Source of the DNA: Sphingobacterium sp. UBA4616
GTDB lineage: Bacteria; Bacteroidota; Bacteroidia; Sphingobacteriales; Sphingobacteriaceae
Length of the DNA stretch: 13,788 nt
NCBI GenBank assembly: GCA_002386525.1
Contig: DGIS01000016.1
Location: forward strand, 91,157-104,944
Direction of reading: 5' to 3'
The position numbers were made by a program, and so were the translations under genes. The notes under the pieces are model-generated. The model was not told the origin of the DNA, searched no databases, and saw nothing but the letters and a program-made list of their open reading frames with translations. The stretch's first letter is position 1. Every line of letters starts with the position of its first letter. Below, one piece after another: positions 6,936 through 12,449 of this stretch.

Positions 6936-8102
6936 TTAATTATATTTCTTGTTAAGTTGAATCAATTTATCTTTTATCTGCTCTGTGAGCACCTTCCCTT
7001 TCGAAGCATATAAAGCCTCTAAATATGCTATGAATTTATCAAATTCATAGGTCTCTGTACGCCCTCCAAACACCCAGGCAAATGACGGTACAAATTTAGC
7101 ATAAAAACTTGTATCTGCCAGCATGCTTGCAAGACCAATTACAGTACCCGTATTTAAAGCCGAATTAATGCCGATACGTGTATAATCACCGATAAATGAT
7201 CCACATTTTAACAGCCCCGTATCCCTGTCGCGATTTAATGCATAATCATAAATAGCGACCGTTTTCAAGTTATTCTTTAGATTAGAATTGGACGTTCCTG
7301 CCCCCAGATTACACCAATCCCCGATAACTGAGCAGCCTAGATAACCATGATGCCCCTTAGCCGAAAAGTCACCAATAACCGAATTACCGATCTCTCCACC
7401 GACCACCGCGTGCTCTCCCACGGAAACATTACCATAAATGGTAGTTCCCATTTTTACAACCGATCCTCTCCCAAGGTATAAAGGACCACGTAAATGAGCT
7501 CCTTCCATGATTGTAACACCTTCATCAATATATATTGGACCGTGAAGTGAATTAAGTGTTGCACATTCCATGCTAACATTATGCGCAATAAAAATATGAT
7601 TACCCAGCAGTTGATTTGTTTCAGATATGCATGGCAACTTAACATCTTCAATCAACAAATTAAAATCCCTTGTTATTTCTGGACCATTCAATAAAAATAG
7701 GTCTTCGACTCCTTTTAAAATACTAACATCACATCCTATTTCCGTTACGCGGTAAAAGCCAGTACAGGTATAACGATAACATAACACATAGCCATCCTGC
7801 ACCAGTACTTCACCAATATCCATTTTTTTTAACGCTTCCATTAATGCAGTTGAAGGAACAAGATTTTCGGATACAAATATAAGCCCTTCCTCATGATCCC
7901 AGTTGGCAACGAACTGAACACTATATGTCGAACCTATCTTTTTCCATTTTTCTCGTAAAGTGAGCACACCGACCCGCAGATCCAAGCAAGATTTAATGAA
8001 AGTGAGTGGATAAAGAGTCTTTTTATTGAAAGTAGTCAAATTGGAGGTAAGCCTATCCAACGTCTGGATAGCATCAAAGCAGTCGGTAAAGAAGATTTTC
8101 AC
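6936..8102 (-). CDS. GlmU-like protein with left-handed beta-helix domain (Bacteroidota alternative GlmU type)
   Basis: Probably a cytosolic enzyme of UDP-GlcNAc synthesis: glucosamine-1-phosphate acetylation and/or uridylation. The C-terminal half, about residues 187-345, is a run of hexapeptide repeats (GAHLRGPLYLGRGSVVKMGT and onward) forming a left-handed beta-helix, with the GlmU-type acetyl-CoA/active-site stretch CNLGAGTSNSNLKNN (264-278). The N-terminal half has no classical LxAGxGTRM nucleotidyltransferase loop; it begins with IFFTDC and has KTLYPLTFIKSCLDLRVGVL (28-47), the pattern I associate with a Bacteroidota GlmU-like family (from memory TIGR03991). The start is GTG at 8102: an in-frame TAG sits only 6 nt upstream, so no earlier start exists, and the family's N-terminus begins here. 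It is the first gene of the tpiA-prmA-Mur ligase operon and starts 14 nt after a terminator's U-tract. Family assignment is firm; whether both reactions occur is not. Confidence 0.88.
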   Translation of the reverse strand: MKIFFTDCFDAIQTLDRLTSNLTTFNKKTLYPLTFIKSCLDLRVGVLTLREKWKKIGSTYSVQFVANWDHEEGLIFVSENLVPSTALMEALKKMDIGEVLVQDGYVLCYRYTCTGFYRVTEIGCDVSILKGVEDLFLLNGPEITRDFNLLIEDVKLPCISETNQLLGNHIFIAHNVSMECATLNSLHGPIYIDEGVTIMEGAHLRGPLYLGRGSVVKMGTTIYGNVSVGEHAVVGGEIGNSVIGDFSAKGHHGYLGCSVIGDWCNLGAGTSNSNLKNNLKTVAIYDYALNRDRDTGLLKCGSFIGDYTRIGINSALNTGTVIGLASMLADTSFYAKFVPSFAWVFGGRTETYEFDKFIAYLEALYASKGKVLTEQIKDKLIQLNKKYN

Positions 8103-8116
8103 AACCTAAAAATAAT

Positions 8117-8152
8117 AAAAAAAACTCGACAAATCATATTTATCGAGTTTTT
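8117..8152 (-). terminator. Terminator-like hairpin between rpmE2 and the GlmU-like operon
   Basis: Stem AAAAACTCGA (8120-8129) pairs perfectly with TCGAGTTTTT (8143-8152) over 10 bp, and the loop can add AAAT/ATTT pairs. On the minus strand eight U follow (8117-8124). It lies 28 nt after the rpmE2 stop and only 14 nt before the GTG of the next gene, so the operon containing tpiA must be read through it or start before it. Confidence 0.75.
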
Positions 8153-8180
8153 AATATTGTAATATACAGATCTGCTACAA

Positions 8181-8429
8181 TTATTTTTTGTTGTAACGGC
8201 TACGGAATTTGTCGATACGACCGGCAGTATCAACCAATTTCATTTTACCTGTATAGAAAGGGTGTGATGTGTGAGAGATCTCTAGTTTTACAACTGGATA
8301 CTCATTACCATCTTCCCATGTGATAGTTTCTTTAGTATCAACACAAGATTTTGTAATAAAAGCATAGTCATTTGACATATCTTTAAATACAACTAATCTG
8401 TAATTTGAAGGATGCAAATCTTTTTTCAT
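8181..8429 (-). CDS. rpmE2: Ribosomal protein bL31, type B (zinc-free)
   Basis: Large-subunit ribosomal protein L31 of 82 aa. It shows the L31 pattern [17 protein letters not shown] at the N-terminus and [20 protein letters not shown] in the C-terminal half, ending in a basic RSRYNKK tail. It has a single cysteine (Cys29) and none of the CxxC pairs of the zinc-binding type A form, so it is type B, the form that in many bacteria replaces L31A when zinc is scarce; in Bacteroidota it is often the only copy. The ATG at 8429 is clear. It has its own strong TAnnTTTG promoter and is followed by a terminator-like hairpin. Identification is secure. Confidence 0.97.
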   Translation of the reverse strand: MKKDLHPSNYRLVVFKDMSNDYAFITKSCVDTKETITWEDGNEYPVVKLEISHTSHPFYTGKMKLVDTAGRIDKFRSRYNKK

Positions 8430-8465
8430 TATTATTATGATTACGTATATTCAATTATTGAGGTG

Positions 8466-8496
8466 CAAAGATAACTTATAAAAATGTAATTTACAA
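8466..8496 (-). promoter_or_regulatory. Promoter of rpmE2
   Basis: TATCTTTG (8466-8473, minus strand) matches the Bacteroidota -7 consensus TAnnTTTG exactly, with a TTG -33 element (8494-8496) 20 nt upstream. The start should lie near 8460, giving a leader of about 30 nt. An AT-rich inverted repeat, GTAATT (8486-8491) and AATTAC (8498-8503), brackets the -33 TTG and could be an operator. Confidence 0.65.
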
Positions 8497-8512
8497 CAAT
8501 TACCAAGAATAA

Positions 8513-8551
8513 TTAGTTGATTTTTTTCACATTTTCATTAACAGCACTCAT
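8513..8551 (-). CDS. Possible 12-codon leader ORF upstream of rpmE2
   Basis: An ATG at 8551 opens a short frame, MSAVNENVKKIN, ending in TAA. It lies 8 nt after the TACCTTTG box, so a transcript from that promoter would be nearly leaderless here. Nothing but the position supports it; a frame this short arises easily by chance. I list it as a candidate only. Confidence 0.15.
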   Translation of the reverse strand: MSAVNENVKKIN

Positions 8552-8559
8552 CAAGGTCA

Positions 8560-8588
8560 CAAAGGTAACATTCTTTAATCTAACCAAA
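8560..8588 (-). promoter_or_regulatory. Second promoter-like element upstream of rpmE2
   Basis: TACCTTTG (8560-8567, minus strand) is another exact TAnnTTTG match, with TTTG (8585-8588) 17 nt further upstream, at the short end of the allowed spacing. Transcription would begin near 8553 and run toward rpmE2, at or just before a short ORF (8551-8513). Confidence 0.4.
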
Positions 8589-8871
8589 GAATAATTTTGT
8601 TTACCGACTCCCAAACCCAACACAAAACATTAATAAATAGAATTTTATGTAACACAAAATTAAATTAGATAAAAAATTTCCGCTTATATTTTGATACTAA
8701 AAACGCTAGGCTTATCATTGAATGAAGCGTTTATTCCAAAGTGACAAAGATGAAAAGTGACAATGGGGATATGTCCTGCCATTTACACTACAGATTTCGA
8801 GACAATTGCTACATCAGACGCCAAATAGCATAACCGTGTCAAACAAAATTCTTGGTTAAAAAGCTGGCGCG

Positions 8872-8903
8872 AAAAAAAATGGCCCGGAGTTAGATTCCAC
8901 GCC
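8872..8903 (-). terminator. Weak candidate terminator at the end of the CBM9-like gene
   Basis: GGC (8881-8883) and GGA (8886-8888) can pair with GCC (8901-8903) and TCC (8896-8898) around a 2x2 internal loop. Eight U follow on the minus strand (8872-8879). The stem is short and overlaps the stop codon, so support comes mainly from the U-tract and position. Confidence 0.3.
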
Positions 8904-9547
8904 TAACCAAAAACCATTTCGCCAAAGAATTGAGGCAGATGGAAATTAGGAGCTGGGTTTTCTATTTTATTCCAGGAGATAAAATGTGGCTGTTTGAGGT
9001 GATCACCACATTTATAGAAATTACCATGAATTATTTTACCTTTCAAGTTTACAAGTTCGTCAAACTTAAATATAGAAAGCGGAATTACCTCAATCATCGT
9101 CCATCGCTTATCACTACCATTACGCATTATTAAGGAAAAGGTACGAACCTTTTCTATCTCACTCGTATCTAACCTATTTCTTGCTGCTTTTTCGGCAGTA
9201 CCATAACCGATCAATCCAGTTCCAATTAAATTAAATTCTAAGTTGTAATAATGCTTACAACCATCAAATGACACAAAAAATTCCACACAACTGTCTTCCC
9301 ATACATTCTGATTGGCTTCAGAATAGTGGCCGCGAAGCTGTTCTTCGATGACCTCATATTGCAATACTAGGTACTCCGCTGTGTAACCAATTTTAAATTG
9401 TACTTCGGGTTTGTATGGGAAGGATTCGCTCCAATTGTTATAACTCAGCGACTGCGTTTCGAGATCACTCATGAGCTCTGACAAGGTCTTATAATCAAGA
9501 TCCTTTGTCAAATCAGCTGCAATAGGCAAAATAGTCAATTTCTTCAT
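8903..9547 (-). CDS. Carbohydrate-binding family 9-like (DOMON-like) protein
   Basis: A 214-aa protein made of a single beta-sandwich domain of the CBM9-like/DOMON type. Typical marks are NVWEDSCVEFFVSFD (81-95), YYNLEFNLIGTGLIGYG (100-116) and, near the end, GNFYKCGDHLKQPHFISW (175-192) followed by PNFHLPQFFGEMVF. No signal peptide or lipobox is evident (MKKLTILPIAADLT is not hydrophobic enough), so it is probably cytosolic. Stand-alone proteins of this kind are common in Bacteroidota, often near sugar-use genes; their biochemical role is not established. It follows the kinase-like gene on the same strand after 79 nt that contain a terminator-like hairpin, so it may belong to the same glycan locus. 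Binding to a sugar is an inference from the family. Confidence 0.8.
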   Translation of the reverse strand: MKKLTILPIAADLTKDLDYKTLSELMSDLETQSLSYNNWSESFPYKPEVQFKIGYTAEYLVLQYEVIEEQLRGHYSEANQNVWEDSCVEFFVSFDGCKHYYNLEFNLIGTGLIGYGTAEKAARNRLDTSEIEKVRTFSLIMRNGSDKRWTMIEVIPLSIFKFDELVNLKGKIIHGNFYKCGDHLKQPHFISWNKIENPAPNFHLPQFFGEMVFG

Positions 9548-9566
9548 TCAACTCTGTTTTTTTTGG

Positions 9567-9599
9567 AAAAAAAAAGCTTCGTCTACTTGACAGAAGCTT
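9567..9599 (-). terminator. Terminator-like hairpin between the kinase and CBM9-like genes
   Basis: AAGCTTC (9574-9580) pairs with GAAGCTT (9593-9599), and GTC (9581-9583) with GAC further in, leaving one bulged A. On the minus strand nine U follow (9567-9575). It begins 28 nt after the kinase stop and ends 19 nt before the next ATG. Its outer stem has the same sequence as the hairpin between the two POT genes. Confidence 0.7.
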
Positions 9600-9626
9600 A
9601 CAAATATGATTAAAGGTATAAAATTG

Positions 9627-10733
9627 TTAAATGCAATCAAAAACAACCTTACGCATAAATGCTTCATTCCTTTCCATCTCCTCTACCAGCTTCAGTTGTG
9701 TGTTTGTACGCACGAGATTGTGATCCTCGTACTTTGTTTTGTAATAATGGTCGCCTTCCAAATAGTCAGTCAAAAAACGTACGCCCTGCATAAAAGGCAA
9801 TAAAAAAGCCCCATCTACCAATGTTTCTTTTTCCATAGTCGTCAAAAAGTCATTCGCTTCTTCGAGATAACCTTCCGCATAAGCTTTATACAAAGCCAAA
9901 TTAAGGCTAATTTTAGACACATCGGTTTCATCTTCCGCAACAGGATTTATAATCGTCCGAATAGCATCACCGAAGTCGTATGCAACATATCCAGGCATTA
10001 CCGTATCCAAATCTATCACGCATTGCATTTTATCATGATGATCCAAGAGCACATTATTAAACTTGGTATCATTATGGGTTATGCGCAGGGGAAGTTTACC
10101 CTTGCTACCTAGTTGAAGAATGGTCTGCATGCGATCTTCGCGGCTAAAGATAAAATCTAATCTGTCTTTCACCAATGCTACGCGTTTACAGGTGTCTTTA
10201 GCGATCGCTTTCCGAAGATTTTCAAGTCTAAAATCTATATTATGAAAGTTAGGAAGAACTTCAACGATCAGTGACGCATCCAAATCTGACAACTGCTTTT
10301 GGAAAAGACCAAAAGCACGCCCGCCCTCCGCTGCTTGAAATTCAGTTTCAACAATATCATAACTCTTCGTATCTTCAATTAGGATAAACATACGCCAATA
10401 ATTTCCACGGTCATCTTGGATATACAAATTCCCGTCTATCGTCGGGACAATGGTTAATACGTGATCGCTGACTCTTTTGCCCTTTGCGACTTTAACTTTT
10501 TCGCTAAGATGCTTGGTAACTAGCGCTATATTGTGCATTAGTCCATCCACATTAGGAAAAACATGGTGATTAATCCGTTGCAATAAGTACGATACCTGGG
10601 TATTTTCAGTAGTAATTACACGATAAGTATCATTGATATGACCAGAACCAAATGGTTGAACCGAAATGATATCTCCTTCTAATGTGAATTGTTTTGCCGC
10701 GCGCTCTATTACTAATTGGTTAAAATCAGACAT
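9627..10733 (-). CDS. Aminoglycoside-phosphotransferase-fold sugar kinase, NahK-like (368 aa)
   Basis: Cytosolic kinase of the APH/choline-kinase fold. The N-terminal nucleotide-binding lobe has the loop FGSGHINDTY (28-37), a pattern shared with N-acetylhexosamine 1-kinases. The catalytic loop is HNDTKFNN (220-227) with Asp222 as the likely base and Asn227 as a metal ligand, followed by the DxD-type metal motif VIDLDTVMPGYVAYDFGDAIR (239-259, Asp241). Length matches NahK, which phosphorylates GlcNAc or GalNAc at C1. Antibiotic resistance is unlikely given the context: it is divergent from a GH109-type gene, with shared LacI-type operators between them, and upstream of a CBM9-like gene. I infer an amino-sugar or sugar 1-kinase that traps sugar released by the neighbour; the real substrate needs an assay. 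The ATG at 10733 starts directly before the conserved N-terminus. Confidence 0.75.
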   Translation of the reverse strand: MSDFNQLVIERAAKQFTLEGDIISVQPFGSGHINDTYRVITTENTQVSYLLQRINHHVFPNVDGLMHNIALVTKHLSEKVKVAKGKRVSDHVLTIVPTIDGNLYIQDDRGNYWRMFILIEDTKSYDIVETEFQAAEGGRAFGLFQKQLSDLDASLIVEVLPNFHNIDFRLENLRKAIAKDTCKRVALVKDRLDFIFSREDRMQTILQLGSKGKLPLRITHNDTKFNNVLLDHHDKMQCVIDLDTVMPGYVAYDFGDAIRTIINPVAEDETDVSKISLNLALYKAYAEGYLEEANDFLTTMEKETLVDGAFLLPFMQGVRFLTDYLEGDHYYKTKYEDHNLVRTNTQLKLVEEMERNEAFMRKVVFDCI

Positions 10734-10809
10734 TAAACTATGTTTTTAAATCATCAATGTGCTTGCAATATCACAAATTGAATTAATAAATGATAATTTT
10801 TATTTCAAT

Positions 10810-10819
10810 CAAACGTTTG
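10810..10819. promoter_or_regulatory. LacI-type operator, copy 1
   Basis: CAAACGTTTG is a perfect 10-bp palindrome centred on CpG, the hallmark of LacI/GalR-family operators. Its centre is 32 bp from that of the second copy, about three helical turns, so two bound dimers would face the same side of the DNA. It is the copy closer to the kinase gene. Confidence 0.7.
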
Positions 10820-10840
10820 CATGAAATTTATTAAAATTAA

Positions 10841-10852
10841 GCAAACGTTTGC
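10841..10852. promoter_or_regulatory. LacI-type operator, copy 2
   Basis: GCAAACGTTTGC is a perfect 12-bp palindrome, containing the same 10-bp core as copy 1 and identical to the core of the E. coli PurR box. It ends 26 nt before the -7 box of the GH109 gene, thus covering or lying just upstream of the -33 region. No LacI-family gene is present in the window. Confidence 0.75.
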
Positions 10853-10878
10853 ACATTCATTTATCGCAAATGAAATAA

Positions 10879-10886
10879 TATATTTG
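10879..10886 (+). promoter_or_regulatory. -7 box of the GH109-type gene
   Basis: TATATTTG is an exact TAnnTTTG match, 74 nt before the ATG at 10961, so the transcript would have a leader of about 65-70 nt. No TTG lies 17-23 nt upstream, where the sequence is occupied by the flank of operator copy 2; a weak -33 would be consistent with control by a bound regulator. Confidence 0.5.
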
Positions 10887-10960
10887 TTTAGAATAGCCAG
10901 TCCAACAGACTGTTTTAATAAGTAAATAACTAATATACAAACTCCCTATATCTCAAAACA

Positions 10961-12307
10961 ATGGATAGAAGAAATTTCATAAGATCGACTGCCATCACTA
11001 CAGCTGGAATCGGTGTCCTTTCAAGTACAGACTTATTTGCCCAAACAAATGGTAAGATAAAAATTGGCTTTATTGGCGTAGGTCTTCGAGGACGTAATCA
11101 TGTGCAAATTGCGCTAAATAGAGATGATCTAGAAATTGTGGCGATCTGTGACACTCAAGAAGAATCTTTAGCCCAATGCCGTAAACAATTTAATGCAAAG
11201 GGAACCAAACTTCCAAAAGAATATACGGGCGGTAAAGAGGCTTACAAAAAGATGTTAAGCAACGAAAACTTAGATGCCGTTATTATTGCCACTCCTTGGC
11301 AGTTCCACAAAGACCAAGCTATTGACGCAATGAAGGCAGGATTATATGTAGGGTGTGAGGTTATTGCCGGTTTAACTGTGCAAGATCATTGGGACGTTGT
11401 TAAAGCTTCCGAAGAAACCGGAAAACCTTACATGACATTAGAAAATGTAGCGTTTCGGCGCGATGTACTTGCTGTATTAAACATGCATAGACAAGGGCTT
11501 TTCGGTGAATTATTACATCTTGAAGGGGGCTATCAACATGATTTACGTGAAGTGCTTTTCAACGACGGAAAAAATTATTACGGTCAAGGTGTCGAGTATG
11601 GCCCAAAAGCAATTTCAGAGGCGCAATGGCGCACACAATTCAACATCGACCAAGACGGCGATCTTTACCCTACACACGGATTAGGCCCAATCATGCAATT
11701 TGTAGACATCAACAAAGGAAACAGATTCACTCATATTACTTCTTACTCAAGTAAAGCGCGTGGATTGGCTGCGTATGTCAATAAAGTTTCCCCAGGACAC
11801 CCTAATGGTAAGATCAATTACAAAAATGGGGACATCACACAAACGATGTTACAATGTGCGAATGGAGAAACCATGTTATTGACGCATGACACACACTTAC
11901 CAAGACCCTATTCTATCGGTTTTCGCGTACAAGGAACAGATGGGATTTGGATGGATGTTGCCAAAGGCATACATATCGAAGGTAAATCTAAACCGCACAC
12001 TTGGGATTCTGCAGACGAATGGGTAAAGAAATATGACCACCCAATTTGGAAAAAATATGAAGAATTAGCAAATGGTTCTGGTCATGGCGGAATGGATTGG
12101 TTTGTATTCAATGCGTTCATTCAATCCGTGAAACAAAAGGTACAGACTCCAATTGATGTATACGATTCTGTGACCATGAGTGCAGTATTTCCCTTATCTA
12201 CCGAATCTATTGCGAAAGGAAATAAGACGTTGGAATTCCCTGATTTCACGAAAGGAAAATGGAAAACGAAGAAAAACACCTTTATGTTAGATGATAGTGG
12301 AATGTAA
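10961..12307 (+). CDS. Tat-exported Gfo/Idh/MocA protein, glycoside hydrolase family 109 type
   Basis: Likely an NAD-dependent retaining glycosidase of family GH109, whose founding members cleave alpha-linked GalNAc. Residues 1-28 look like a Tat signal (DRRNFIRS with Arg3-Arg4, a short hydrophobic stretch, then LFAQ), so it should be exported folded with its cofactor. The Rossmann domain has GFIGVGLRGRNH (36-47) and GCEV (131-134). The second domain has TLENVAF (159-165), GGYQHDLR (189-196), WR (223-224) and LYPTHG (235-240). Glu161, Tyr191, His193, Arg224, Tyr236 and His239 match in order and near-identical spacing the active-site set I recall for the Elizabethkingia enzyme. The 448-aa length fits GH109. 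A terminator follows. Other Gfo/Idh activities cannot be excluded, since GH109 contains proteins of differing specificity. Confidence 0.85.
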   Translation: MDRRNFIRSTAITTAGIGVLSSTDLFAQTNGKIKIGFIGVGLRGRNHVQIALNRDDLEIVAICDTQEESLAQCRKQFNAKGTKLPKEYTGGKEAYKKMLSNENLDAVIIATPWQFHKDQAIDAMKAGLYVGCEVIAGLTVQDHWDVVKASEETGKPYMTLENVAFRRDVLAVLNMHRQGLFGELLHLEGGYQHDLREVLFNDGKNYYGQGVEYGPKAISEAQWRTQFNIDQDGDLYPTHGLGPIMQFVDINKGNRFTHITSYSSKARGLAAYVNKVSPGHPNGKINYKNGDITQTMLQCANGETMLLTHDTHLPRPYSIGFRVQGTDGIWMDVAKGIHIEGKSKPHTWDSADEWVKKYDHPIWKKYEELANGSGHGGMDWFVFNAFIQSVKQKVQTPIDVYDSVTMSAVFPLSTESIAKGNKTLEFPDFTKGKWKTKKNTFMLDDSGM

Positions 12308-12329
12308 TTAGAAAGACACACTTACTATT

Positions 12330-12364
12330 AAAAAAGCCGTATTGGAAGAAATACGGCTTTTTTT
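12330..12364 (+). terminator. Strong Rho-independent terminator after the GH109-type gene
   Basis: A 14-bp perfect stem, AAAAAAGCCGTATT (12330-12343) with AATACGGCTTTTTT (12350-12363), has a GGAAGA loop and a U-tract (12358-12364). It starts 22 nt after the stop codon and separates this gene from the downstream membrane protein. The A-run on the other side could make it work in both directions. Confidence 0.9.
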
Positions 12365-12449
12365 ATGAATGCTCCACATAATCATAATAATCCTACTATT
12401 TAGCTGGTCTTTTCCGTAAATTAGCCCTAGTAAAAACTTTCAACTCATT

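Larger units (their letters stand above)
8430..8902. other. 473-nt gene-free stretch between rpmE2 and the CBM9-like gene
   Basis: The part nearest rpmE2 (8430-8588) holds two promoter-like elements, an inverted repeat and a tiny ORF. From about 8590 to 8870 I see no convincing coding frame on either strand, no tRNA and no strong hairpin. A 10-bp direct repeat AAAGTGACAA occurs at 8738-8747 and 8754-8763, offset 16 bp. Base composition is more mixed in 8760-8900 than in the AT-rich 8590-8700, so a decayed gene or small RNA cannot be excluded. Confidence 0.6.
10734..10960. promoter_or_regulatory. Divergent control region between kinase and GH109 genes
   Basis: The 227-nt region holds the promoters of both divergent genes. 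It contains two palindromic operators (10810-10819 and 10841-10852) and a clear plus-strand -7 box (10879-10886). On the minus strand the best -7 candidate is TCAATTTG (10774-10781), with one mismatch to TAnnTTTG and no well-spaced -33, so the kinase promoter is uncertain. Confidence 0.6.

Noticed and set aside
8750..8833. 27-codon plus-strand frame in the gene-free stretch
   Set aside because: Too short, no promoter at a suitable distance, no recognisable pattern; likely chance.
9606..9803. 65-codon plus-strand frame with a hydrophobic translation
   Set aside because: Antisense to the 3' end of the kinase gene; the hydrophobic look comes from the complement of kinase codons and no promoter or family match is seen.
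9627..10733. Aminoglycoside resistance gene
   Set aside because: The fold is APH-like, but the FGSGHINDTY loop and the neighbourhood (GH109-type, CBM9-like, LacI-type operators) point to a sugar kinase, not antibiotic resistance.
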